A stretch of DNA of 64,000 nucleotides from Clostridia bacterium (GTDB lineage Bacteria > Bacillota > Clostridia > Oscillospirales > CAG-272), in the NCBI GenBank assembly GCA_017938205.1, contig JAGBCA010000030.1, forward strand, positions 1-64,000. The letters run 5' to 3'. Position numbers and translations under genes: made by a program. Under the pieces are notes generated by a model. It searched no databases. It was not told the DNA's origin and worked only from the letters and a program-made list of their open reading frames with translations. This document shows positions 25,745-33,259 of the stretch, in pieces (positions within the stretch are counted from its first letter, which is position 1; every line of letters starts with the position of its first letter).

Positions 25745-26878
25745 ATGCAGAAAATTAAGGAATACGTAAATGCGCACATCGGGGAGCTGTATGTGCTTCT
25801 TAAGGATCTTTGCCTGATCCCCGCCCCCTCACATCACGAGGAAAAACGCGCAGAGTTTTGTAAAAAATGGTTTGATGAAAACTGCGGTGCGGGCGCGTAT
25901 ATTGACGAGGCGCTGAACGTGATCTTCCCCTACGGCGTAACAAGTGAGAAAAAGGCTCTCTCCGTTCTCGCCGCCCATACGGATACGGTTTTTCCCGACC
26001 TTGAGCCGATGCCTTATGAGGAAAAAGAAGGAAAGATCTATTGTCCCGGCGTTGGAGACGATACGGCAAGCCTCGCGATCATGATGCTTTGTGCGAAGTA
26101 TATCTGCGAAAACAAGCTTCCAACGGAAAATGGCATTCTCTTTGTTGCAAATTCCTGCGAGGAGGGGCTTGGAAACCTTAAGGGAACGCGCAGGCTCTTC
26201 TCGGATTTTGATGGCCGCATCGCGCGCTTCGTTTCCTTTGACGGATCGAGCTTTGATTGCCTTGTAGACCGCTCGGTCGGCTCGCATCGCTACCTCGTCA
26301 CCGCACGCACCGAGGGCGGTCATTCCTTCGGCCGCTTCGGCAACCGTAATGCCATTGCCGTGCTTGCCGAGATGATCACGGAGATCTATGAAATTGAGGT
26401 GCCGAAAAAGGAAGGCACGAAAACCACCTACAATGTCGGAACAGTCGAGGGCGGTACCTCGGTGAACACCATTGCGCAAGAGGCAAAGATGCTCTGTGAA
26501 TACCGCTCGGACGATATGGGATCCATGACGTATATGAAGAAGTGCTATGAGCAGATCTTTAAAAAGGAGCGCAAGGATGCCACCGTGGAGGTGGAAATGG
26601 TGGGCGACCGCCCCTGCATGGGGGATGTGGATCCCGATGCGCTCTCGGCGCTTCGCGCTCTTTGTATCAATGCCACGGTGAAAACGCTCGGCGGTGAGGC
26701 TCCGGTCTCAAGATCCGGCTCAACGGATGCAAATATCCCGCATTCCCTCGGCATTCCCGCGATCACGATGGCCGTTTGGCTTGGCGGCGGCGCACATACG
26801 CGTGAGGAATGGATCTCCAAGGATTCTCTGACACCCGGCTTTGAGATCGGACTGCGTACTGCGATCGATCTTCTGTAA
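25745..26878 (+). CDS. M20-family metallopeptidase (peptidase T/ArgE/CPG2-like)
   Basis: 377-aa cytosolic enzyme. The two-zinc site is visible: H78 and D80 in AAHTDTVF, the bridging D105 in GVGDDTAS, E139-E140 in NSCEEGLGN, and later DGSSFD and a C-terminal GGGAHTREEW histidine. A dimerisation lid sits in the middle (about 175-285). GGAGG lies 6 nt before the ATG. Members release amino acids from small peptides or N-acyl amino acids; the exact substrate is unclear. It is a single-gene unit between its own promoter and a terminator. Confidence 0.87.
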   Translation: MQKIKEYVNAHIGELYVLLKDLCLIPAPSHHEEKRAEFCKKWFDENCGAGAYIDEALNVIFPYGVTSEKKALSVLAAHTDTVFPDLEPMPYEEKEGKIYCPGVGDDTASLAIMMLCAKYICENKLPTENGILFVANSCEEGLGNLKGTRRLFSDFDGRIARFVSFDGSSFDCLVDRSVGSHRYLVTARTEGGHSFGRFGNRNAIAVLAEMITEIYEIEVPKKEGTKTTYNVGTVEGGTSVNTIAQEAKMLCEYRSDDMGSMTYMKKCYEQIFKKERKDATVEVEMVGDRPCMGDVDPDALSALRALCINATVKTLGGEAPVSRSGSTDANIPHSLGIPAITMAVWLGGGAHTREEWISKDSLTPGFEIGLRTAIDLL

Positions 26879-26888
26879 TTGAAAAAAC

Positions 26889-26931
26889 AAAACGCGCCCT
26901 TCGGAAAAGCAGTATCCGAGAGGCGCGTTTT
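26889..26931. terminator. bidirectional terminator
   Basis: AAAACGCGCC pairs with GGCGCGTTTT, with an inner TCGG/CCGA helix, between convergent genes. Confidence 0.85.
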
Positions 26932-26990
26932 CTTATACAATTTGTTGCTTTGTTCCGTCACGGTATTTGTTTTCTACCAAAAACGACATT

Positions 26991-27668
26991 TCAGAACATT
27001 TCCTCGCAGGGCTCGTATACGTGCGAGTGATCCTTCTTTTCGTAGGTGAGAAGTCTTTCTACGAGATCGGTGGAGAAGTAGGCGTTATAAATACCGTCGT
27101 TGTGGCCCTGGCCTTTCATATTGGTAAGCGAAACCTGTGCGCCGCCGTCCTTTTTCAAGCTATTCACCAGGATCTCGGACTGCGAATAGGGAACCACGGT
27201 GTCCATATCGCCGTGATAAGCAAGCACGGGCGTGGAGCGCAGCTTCGATACCCGCCAACAAACGCCGCCGCCCGCCACGGGTGCGATCGCGGCGAAGGTC
27301 TCGGGATAGCACATTCCCATCTCCCAGGTGCCAAAGCCTCCCATACTCGAGCCCGTCAGCAGGATCTTATCGGGGTTCACCTTGTATTCGGCGGCAACCT
27401 TATCGATCAGCGCCTTCAATTCCTTCACCATGTTGTTCCAGATAAAAAAGGCGGGACACTGCGGGCAAAGCACCACAGCAGGGATCTCGTGCCCCTCCTT
27501 CACCATGCGTGCTACGCCGTGGCGATAGAGATGGTCGATCTGTTTTCCTCTCTCGCCTGCGCCATGCAGATAAACGAGCAGCGGCAGCCCCTCGTATTGC
27601 TCAGGGTGCGCAACGATATAGTTCATTTCATTTTCATTCTTTGCGATGTAGGACTCAATTTGCATCAT
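26991..27668 (-). CDS. alpha/beta-hydrolase, carboxylesterase-like
   Basis: 225-aa cytosolic hydrolase. The oxyanion region LVYLHGAGERG, the nucleophile elbow GSSMGG (Ser108), HGDMDTVVP with the likely catalytic Asp, and GQGHND with the catalytic His form a complete triad. The length and HGAGERG motif fit phospholipase/carboxylesterase or feruloyl-esterase-like proteins, which would deacylate small esters, possibly from plant polysaccharide fragments. AAGGAG lies 8 nt before the first of two adjacent ATGs. It has its own strong promoter. Confidence 0.82.
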   Translation of the reverse strand: MMQIESYIAKNENEMNYIVAHPEQYEGLPLLVYLHGAGERGKQIDHLYRHGVARMVKEGHEIPAVVLCPQCPAFFIWNNMVKELKALIDKVAAEYKVNPDKILLTGSSMGGFGTWEMGMCYPETFAAIAPVAGGGVCWRVSKLRSTPVLAYHGDMDTVVPYSQSEILVNSLKKDGGAQVSLTNMKGQGHNDGIYNAYFSTDLVERLLTYEKKDHSHVYEPCEEMF

Positions 27669-27705
27669 AAAGAGGTCTCCTTGTATCTTTCTTTCAATAT
27701 ATTAT

Positions 27706-27734
27706 ATTATAGCATTTTCTTCCTTCAAAGTCAA
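27706..27734 (-). promoter_or_regulatory. promoter of the esterase gene
   Basis: Minus strand: -35 TTGACT (27734-27729), 17-nt spacer, -10 TATAAT (27711-27706). It lies directly after the palindromic terminator of the upstream gene. Confidence 0.8.
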
Positions 27735-27740
27735 GGAAAA

Positions 27741-27772
27741 ACGAAGGGAAAGCGCATGCGCTTTCCCTTCGT
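27741..27772. terminator. perfect 32-nt palindromic terminator
   Basis: ACGAAGGGAAAGCGCA is followed directly by its reverse complement, with AAAA before and TTTTTT after. It ends the lipoprotein gene at 27788 on the minus strand. Confidence 0.9.
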
Positions 27773-27787
27773 TTTTTTAAAAGAATA

Positions 27788-29335
27788 TCAGTCCTTGTTT
27801 GCAGTCTTGCGCTCGGCGCGGCGGCGTTCGATCTCCTCCTTCGCAGTTGCCTCGGCGGCATCGAGCCTTGCCGAAAATTCGGCCGTGAGCGTCTTGATGG
27901 TGGCTTCTGCCTGCTGCTTCAGCGTTTCTGCCTTTGCAAGCTCCTCTTCGGAAAGATCTGCCTTGATCTTTACAAGCATTGCCTCGGCCTTTTCCTCGGC
28001 CGACTTCTGCAGAGCATCAAGCTCTTCTTCGGTAAGCCCATTCTCCATCATAACTGCGATTTCTTCGGCCGTTCCTTGCAGATCGGCAAGGCAGGTCTCC
28101 AGCTCTGCCTTACCCTCTGCGGAGAGGAAGGTGAGAAGCGGACTTGCGGTGGATTGGATCGTAGAAACGATGGTCTCGATCTGCTGCTTGAGTGCTGCAA
28201 GATCGTTTGCATATGCATCGGATGCCATGGCTGCCATTTCAGCTGCATCCTCGGCCGTGTCGAGAATTTCCTCGATCCTGTCCTCTACGGCATCGGAAAG
28301 CTCGTGTGTATCAAGGAAGTTCTCAACGAAGCGCACCGTGCTCTTGACCGTTACCTTTCCGTCCTTATCCTGTAGCACGGAGGTGTCTTCGATGCCAAGC
28401 TCAGTAGCAATTGCGTTGACCGTTGCCTCGTCAAGCTCGTAGTTTACCATTTCCTCGCCGAATTGCAGGATCTTTTCAAGCGCATCGTAGGTTCTCGCGG
28501 TGGTCATATACGCCTGATATACCGCACCATAGTAGAAGGTGTTTCTGTATTCGGGGTGTGTCATAATGGCGGGAAGTCTTTGCAGATATACCGCGTTGTA
28601 TACACCGTCCAGCGCAATGCCCATCGCAAGCTCGTAGGTCATTTCTGCGCGCGCCTTGGCCTGCTTATAAAGATCGGTAGCATAGCCCTCGATCGTCTTG
28701 TGCGCCTTGCCTATTTTTTCGATCAGCTGCTCGTTGCTCAGCTCGGCGGCGGCGGTAACGGTGATATCTCCGTTTTCGGAAGCGGAAACCACCAGCTTAT
28801 ATTTTTCGGGTGTCAGATTTTGAATTGCGGTGTTGCTCGGATATTTTTCTTTGAGTGCGTTCAGCTCGCGTAAAAGCGAATACGCAGCCTCGTCCGAAAG
28901 AGTAACGGAAATACCCAGGCCCTCTGCTGTAGCGGAGATCTTGCTTTGAAGCTTATTTTGGATGGCTTCGGCGGCTTTTGCATCGTCGGAGGTAACGGAG
29001 GCGCGGATCTCGTGTCCTTGCTCAATATATCCGAGCTCTGCGGCAAGATTGGTTATGTATGCGGCGGCCGCCTCGTAATTCTTGCCAACGATATTGGACT
29101 CCTCGCCATAGAGGAGGATCGCTCCGTCCTCATTTGCTCCGTATGCGGTTGCAACGAGGCCGTTTTTGTCAAGCGTCAGCTCGATCGAGGGATTGATCTC
29201 GATCGAAACGAAGGTGGTCGGATCGCCGATCTGCGGGCCGCCTGAGCCGCTCGGCTTTGTGCCGCATGCGGCAAGCGAAAGACAGAGCGCCGTGACGATC
29301 AGAAGAGATGTAAGCTTTGTGATGATGTTTTTCAT
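27788..29335 (-). CDS. lipoprotein with RsgI-like (anti-sigma ectodomain) segment
   Basis: 515-aa exported lipoprotein: the signal peptide ends in the lipobox LAAC (C24). Residues about 42-160 (VSIEINPSIELTLDKNGLVATAYGANEDG...) match the middle domain of RsgI-type anti-sigma factors, which normally sits outside the membrane after a cytoplasmic anti-sigma helix and one TM; both of those are absent here. The C-terminal half (about 330-515) is Ala/Glu/Lys-rich and strongly coiled-coil. The gene is monocistronic, with AAGGAG, its own promoter and a strong terminator. No sigma factor is nearby. A cell-surface sensor or scaffold is inferred. Confidence 0.72.
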   Translation of the reverse strand: MKNIITKLTSLLIVTALCLSLAACGTKPSGSGGPQIGDPTTFVSIEINPSIELTLDKNGLVATAYGANEDGAILLYGEESNIVGKNYEAAAAYITNLAAELGYIEQGHEIRASVTSDDAKAAEAIQNKLQSKISATAEGLGISVTLSDEAAYSLLRELNALKEKYPSNTAIQNLTPEKYKLVVSASENGDITVTAAAELSNEQLIEKIGKAHKTIEGYATDLYKQAKARAEMTYELAMGIALDGVYNAVYLQRLPAIMTHPEYRNTFYYGAVYQAYMTTARTYDALEKILQFGEEMVNYELDEATVNAIATELGIEDTSVLQDKDGKVTVKSTVRFVENFLDTHELSDAVEDRIEEILDTAEDAAEMAAMASDAYANDLAALKQQIETIVSTIQSTASPLLTFLSAEGKAELETCLADLQGTAEEIAVMMENGLTEEELDALQKSAEEKAEAMLVKIKADLSEEELAKAETLKQQAEATIKTLTAEFSARLDAAEATAKEEIERRRAERKTANKD

Positions 29336-29388
29336 AGATGTCTCCTTTCAATTGTAATCCGATGAAGATATACTGTGTAACTACTGTT

Positions 29389-29417
29389 ATTGTATCGGAT
29401 TTCTCTTGAAAAATCAA
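29389..29417 (-). promoter_or_regulatory. promoter of the RsgI-like lipoprotein gene
   Basis: Minus strand: -35 TTGATT (29417-29412), 17-nt spacer, -10 TACAAT (29394-29389). An inverted repeat AATCCGAT (29357-29364) / ATCGGATT (29394-29401) brackets the start site and could be an operator. Confidence 0.65.
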
Positions 29418-29451
29418 GGAGTTTTACTTTAAAAAATGTAAAGAAAATGTG

Positions 29452-29491
29452 AAAATCGGCAGAGATAACCAAAAATCTCTGCCGATTTTTT
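29452..29491. terminator. terminator after the DUF4091 gene
   Basis: AAAATCGGCAGAGAT pairs with ATCTCTGCCGATTTT around an 8-nt loop; T-rich tracts lie on both outer sides. Confidence 0.88.
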
Positions 29492-29508
29492 GTATAAAAC
29501 CGCCAAAA

Positions 29509-31230
29509 TTAAAGGCACGCCTCGATCCTTCGGTTGATGGCCTCACGCATGGAGAGAAGCGCATCGCCATTTTTTGGAACGGCAGTCACGGTGATCTTCA
29601 TTCCGAGCGCTTCCTCTGCGAGCGAAATCACCTCTTCTCTGGAGGTAAGGCTTTCAAGCAGGCACATCGCTCTGTGATCGTTCACCGCCGCGAGCATCTG
29701 CTTTTCGCGCAGAGAGGGGAGAGGAGAACCGTCCGTATCCGGATAAACGAGATAAGTCACGCCCGGAATATTTTTGTAGAAGCAGGGGTCCTGCGTGGGA
29801 TGAAAAATGCCGTTTGAAAGGCGTCCGTAATAGTTGTTGTAAGCCCAGTGCAAAAAGCCTTTCGCGTTGTAATTATAGAGAACATATCCCAGTGCGCGCG
29901 TTCTCTGCGGTGCGCTTGAAAGTATGCGGTTTACAAGGCCGGGCGTTTGCTCGCCGCCCGTGTAATAGAGCATCATGTTATCACATCTGCCCTCATAATT
30001 CTTTACGCTCTGCACATCTACAATGGGCATTTCCACAAGGCCTTCCTTGTAGAATGCGTAATCGTCCAAGGCGTCGCCGAATTTTCCGTTCGGGAAAATG
30101 GAGCGCATCAGCGCCTTTGCGCGACGATAGCCTTCGATATTTTTAGGCACGGGCTCGTCCGAAATATGATAGAATATATCGTTTTCAATGCCGAGACGCT
30201 TGGTGAAATCGGCGAATGCGGAAAGGTAGGCCTTAAGAAAAGCGCTGTATTCGGGAGAGTCGGCAGGCGTGGTATGGTTGAAAAGGCAAATTTCTTTTTC
30301 GTCCTTCTCGCCGTAGATCGTGATGGCGTGTGCCGCTCCCCATTGAGAGAAGAGATGCGTGTGCTCAAACGTGCGAACGCCGACTTTTTTTGCGACGGAA
30401 ACAAAGCGCTCTGCCAGCGAAAAATCAAAGGCGTAACCGTTCTCCAAAACGCGAACCTTCACAAGCTGAACATTCATGCGTTTGCCGCCGATCGGTGTGT
30501 CTAAAGGTGGTGTAAATGTCGGAAAAAGTAAAGTATTCATTCCATTTTGGACGTATTCACGCAAATATTTCTCCAAAATCTCAAAATATGCATCGCTGTA
30601 AAGCGGTCTGTGCGTGATGTCACAAAGACAGTCCTGATGGAACCAGTTGGTTAAAATGAGATCGGTTTCGGGTAGCTCGGCATCTACAAGATGCACGGTC
30701 ACAACGTGGGTAGAAAGCACCTTTCCGCTCATCAGCCCGATCACCTCTACGGTTACGGTGTGATCGCCGGCCGGCAGGGCTTTTCCATCCTCGTTGATCT
30801 GGATAAAAACGCTCCCCGTTGCAAAGCAGGAGGCGTTCAGCGTATTGCGTTGATCCTTCTCATAATAGGGAAGATTTGCATCCAGCGGCATATGCAGGAT
30901 CTCGGGCGCTGCAATGCGCGGCAGAAGCATATCCGGGCATCCGCCAACGGCACCCTTGCCGCCATCCTCGCATTCGGAGGCCGCATAAGGAACTTTGCAC
31001 ACCTTGTATACGGAAACGGGAAGCGTCGAGGTAACTCGCACGGCAATCGGCGTATCGGGCGCGCGGCCGTTGTCTCCCTTCGGTGCGGTGGAGCGATACG
31101 CAAGCGAAAATGCCAGCGGCTCGTTTCTCATGCCGGAAATATAGGAAAAGTCCTCTGCCGGCATGAAGCTGTCAAAAATGCGCTTCATGGGCGAAACGGT
31201 GTGCGAAATTACATAGGATTCGGGATTCAT
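29509..31230 (-). CDS. DUF4091/GH123-like glycosidase
   Basis: 573-aa cytosolic protein. An N-terminal beta-sandwich (about 1-190) precedes a barrel carrying the ISDEP motif (about residues 357-362) whose Asp-Glu pair matches the catalytic dyad of GH123 beta-N-acetylgalactosaminidases using substrate-assisted catalysis. A downstream LHWAYNNYYGRLSN and PGVTYLVYPDTDGSP fit the DUF4091 C-terminal region. GGAGG lies 8 nt before the ATG. It faces a divergent AraC gene, its probable regulator. A GalNAc- or related hexosaminide-specific activity is plausible, unproven. Confidence 0.75.
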   Translation of the reverse strand: MNPESYVISHTVSPMKRIFDSFMPAEDFSYISGMRNEPLAFSLAYRSTAPKGDNGRAPDTPIAVRVTSTLPVSVYKVCKVPYAASECEDGGKGAVGGCPDMLLPRIAAPEILHMPLDANLPYYEKDQRNTLNASCFATGSVFIQINEDGKALPAGDHTVTVEVIGLMSGKVLSTHVVTVHLVDAELPETDLILTNWFHQDCLCDITHRPLYSDAYFEILEKYLREYVQNGMNTLLFPTFTPPLDTPIGGKRMNVQLVKVRVLENGYAFDFSLAERFVSVAKKVGVRTFEHTHLFSQWGAAHAITIYGEKDEKEICLFNHTTPADSPEYSAFLKAYLSAFADFTKRLGIENDIFYHISDEPVPKNIEGYRRAKALMRSIFPNGKFGDALDDYAFYKEGLVEMPIVDVQSVKNYEGRCDNMMLYYTGGEQTPGLVNRILSSAPQRTRALGYVLYNYNAKGFLHWAYNNYYGRLSNGIFHPTQDPCFYKNIPGVTYLVYPDTDGSPLPSLREKQMLAAVNDHRAMCLLESLTSREEVISLAEEALGMKITVTAVPKNGDALLSMREAINRRIEACL

Positions 31231-31342
31231 GAAAAAAGCCTCCGATCGTCTTTTTGTTTATTTTACTATGCTTTGCGCCGTTCGTATATATATAAATCGG
31301 TTTAATATCTGGACTTTTCTGCTTTTTTTAAATCATCGAATC

Positions 31343-31371
31343 TTGACATATGCATGGAAATATTATAAAAT
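31343..31371 (+). promoter_or_regulatory. promoter of the AraC-family gene at 31403
   Basis: -35 TTGACA (31343-31348), 17-nt spacer, -10 TAAAAT (31366-31371). Confidence 0.82.
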
Positions 31372-31402
31372 AGTGTTATAAAAGTGATATAAGGAGCAGA
31401 AA

Positions 31403-32221
31403 ATGATTAGCACGGAACGAATATCGGATAAGACCTCGCTTTTGCTCAATTCCTGCGGGATCGACCGCACGGAAGCGACCCGCCGCGGCAGCGTTCGCCC
31501 ACAGGGGCGTGTAGACTATCATTTTCTTTATATTGCGCGCGGCGAATGCCACGTTGTGCTATCGGACGGTGAGCATACGGTGGGGGAGGGAGGATTGATC
31601 TTCTTTTTCCCGGGTGAGAGGCAGGAGTATTTTTTTGAGCCGCATTCGGGCTCGGTGTCCTATTACATCCATTTCACAGGCAGAGATGCGGATCAGATCC
31701 TTCGGTCTCTCGGCTTTTTTGGAAAGAATATTTTCAAGGCACCGAAAAACCGCGAGTTGGAACGGATCTTTGAGCAAATGCTCCGCGAGTATTCCTTGGC
31801 TCAGGCCTGCCATGAGAGTGTCACGGCGGGGCTTTTGCTTTCCGTTCTCGGCCTGGCTTCACGCGGTGTGGCTTTTGCCAATGCCCCAATCGACGTGGAA
31901 AAGCGTGCACGCGTGCAGAGTGCGATCGAACGGATGTACGCGGACATGGATAAAAAGCTGTCCATCGCGGCACTTGCGCGGGAGTGCAATTTCAGCCTTG
32001 GCTATTTTGCGCATCTCTTCCGCGCCACGGTTGGAATGTCACCGCACGCTTACCTTTCTCACCTGCGCGTGGAGCGAGCGAAAAATATGCTCCTTCACAC
32101 CGAGAGCAGCGTGATGGAGGTTGCGCTTGCAGTCGGATTTGCGGATCAGAATTATTTTTCCCGCTTCTTCAAGGAGCAAACGGGGGTTGCCCCCTCGGAG
32201 TATCGCGCCTGTGCGCCGTGA
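31403..32221 (+). CDS. AraC-family transcriptional regulator
   Basis: 272-aa protein with an N-terminal cupin-like sensor (about 30-140, YHFLYIARGECHVVLSDG) and a C-terminal double helix-turn-helix (about 170-270, with LARECNFSLGYFAHLFRAT and VALAVGFADQNYFSRFFKE). ATAAGGAG precedes the ATG. It is divergent from the GH123-like gene and ends at a strong terminator; a role in controlling that glycosidase is inferred from position. Confidence 0.86.
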   Translation: MISTERISDKTSLLLNSCGIDRTEATRRGSVRPQGRVDYHFLYIARGECHVVLSDGEHTVGEGGLIFFFPGERQEYFFEPHSGSVSYYIHFTGRDADQILRSLGFFGKNIFKAPKNRELERIFEQMLREYSLAQACHESVTAGLLLSVLGLASRGVAFANAPIDVEKRARVQSAIERMYADMDKKLSIAALARECNFSLGYFAHLFRATVGMSPHAYLSHLRVERAKNMLLHTESSVMEVALAVGFADQNYFSRFFKEQTGVAPSEYRACAP

Positions 32222-32239
32222 CGGCGGGGGAGACAAAAC

Positions 32240-32286
32240 AAAAAAGCGGTTTCTTCTGCCAATCGGCAAAAGAAACCGCTTTTTTG
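32240..32286. terminator. bidirectional terminator
   Basis: AAAAGCGGTTTCTTCTGCC pairs with GGCAAAAGAAACCGCTTTT (one mismatch) around AATC, then a T-run. It separates the AraC gene from the convergent rpmF. Confidence 0.9.
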
Positions 32287-32308
32287 TGCTCGAATGCAAC
32301 CGCAAAAA

Positions 32309-32506
32309 TTACTTCGCAGCGGGTGCGTTCTTAGCAATAACCTCAACACCCTTGTAGTAGCCACAAGCCTTGCATACACGGTATGCGCGGTTGAACTCAC
32401 CGCACTGAGGGCACTTAACGATGTTGGTGGGGTTCTCCAGCTTCCAAACGCTGGAACGTCTCTTCATCTTTCTGGAATGAGACACTTTTCTCTTCGGTAC
32501 TGCCAT
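32309..32506 (-). CDS. rpmF: 50S ribosomal protein L32
   Basis: 65-aa protein beginning AVPKRKVSHSRKMKRRS, the L32 signature, with a zinc-ribbon pair CPQC...CKAC (a zinc-binding C+ form). AGGAGG lies 8 nt before the ATG. It is the second gene of the yceD-rpmF pair conserved in many bacteria. Confidence 0.96.
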   Translation of the reverse strand: MAVPKRKVSHSRKMKRRSSVWKLENPTNIVKCPQCGEFNRAYRVCKACGYYKGVEVIAKNAPAAK

Positions 32507-32558
32507 GTTGTTTACCTCCTGATACGAGTCTGCGACAACGCATTCTCTTTATGTGAAT

Positions 32559-33113
32559 TTATTTTTGATCGTTTTTTTCTTCTTCCTGCATTTTCAGGAG
32601 AAGCTTGCGCAAGGGCTCCATTCTCGGGTCGATCTCCTTATCACTGCAGGAGCAGGGGCCCTCGTTCAGATTCTTGCCGCATCTTTGGCACAAGCCCTTG
32701 CAATCGTCCTTGCAAAGAAAGCGCAAGGGAAACTCCATTTCCAGCTGTTCGAGCAACTGCTCGTCCATATCCAGAAATCCGTCCTCAATAATTGCATAGT
32801 CATCCAGCTTGTCTTCCGTAATATCGCCGAGCAGATTTTTTGGCGCAACGGTTTTCTCAAGGCTCAGGGAAAACTGACCTTCAACAGGGGAAAGGCATCT
32901 GGCACACTGCGCAATATAATCCGCAGAGAGCGAGAGCGACATTCTCATGTAGCCGGCCGTGTTGGTAATATTTCCCGTAACCTTCATGGGAGAAGGAAAA
33001 CGCGTACCCCACAAAAAGCTCGTGGTATCCTCGGTATGGCTGTCAAGAGGCAATTCGTAGTCGATCTCCAGCAGGCGGTCACCTGCCAAAAGCGGTCTAA
33101 GATCCAGCTTCAC
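32559..33113 (-). CDS. yceD: DUF177 (YceD) family protein
   Basis: 184-aa protein. The family block CARCLSPVEGQFSL and the C-terminal CKDDCKGLCQRCGKNLNEGPC supply paired cysteines typical of clostridial DUF177 members. The family has been linked to 23S rRNA accumulation and ribosome biogenesis. The start is GTG (33113), 7 nt after GGAGGG; no in-frame ATG fits. It precedes rpmF by 52 nt and shares a consensus promoter with it. Confidence 0.9.
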   Translation of the reverse strand: MKLDLRPLLAGDRLLEIDYELPLDSHTEDTTSFLWGTRFPSPMKVTGNITNTAGYMRMSLSLSADYIAQCARCLSPVEGQFSLSLEKTVAPKNLLGDITEDKLDDYAIIEDGFLDMDEQLLEQLEMEFPLRFLCKDDCKGLCQRCGKNLNEGPCSCSDKEIDPRMEPLRKLLLKMQEEEKNDQK

Positions 33114-33158
33114 AAACCATCCCTCCCGTCATAGATGTGTGACGTTTGCACGGCAAAA

Positions 33159-33225
33159 GGGCATAGTTTAGGCTTCTGCCCAAAGTCGTACACTCTATTA
33201 TATAACTTTTGTTTTCGGTTGTCAA
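33159..33225 (-). promoter_or_regulatory. consensus promoter and leader hairpin of yceD-rpmF
   Basis: Minus strand: -35 TTGACA (33225-33220), 17-nt spacer, -10 TATAAT (33202-33197). In the leader GGGCA (33159-33163) pairs with TGCCC (33177-33181) and is followed by TTTT, a possible weak attenuator. Confidence 0.8.
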
Positions 33226-33259
33226 GGGGTATTTTTTATTTTTTTGAAATTTTCTCTTC

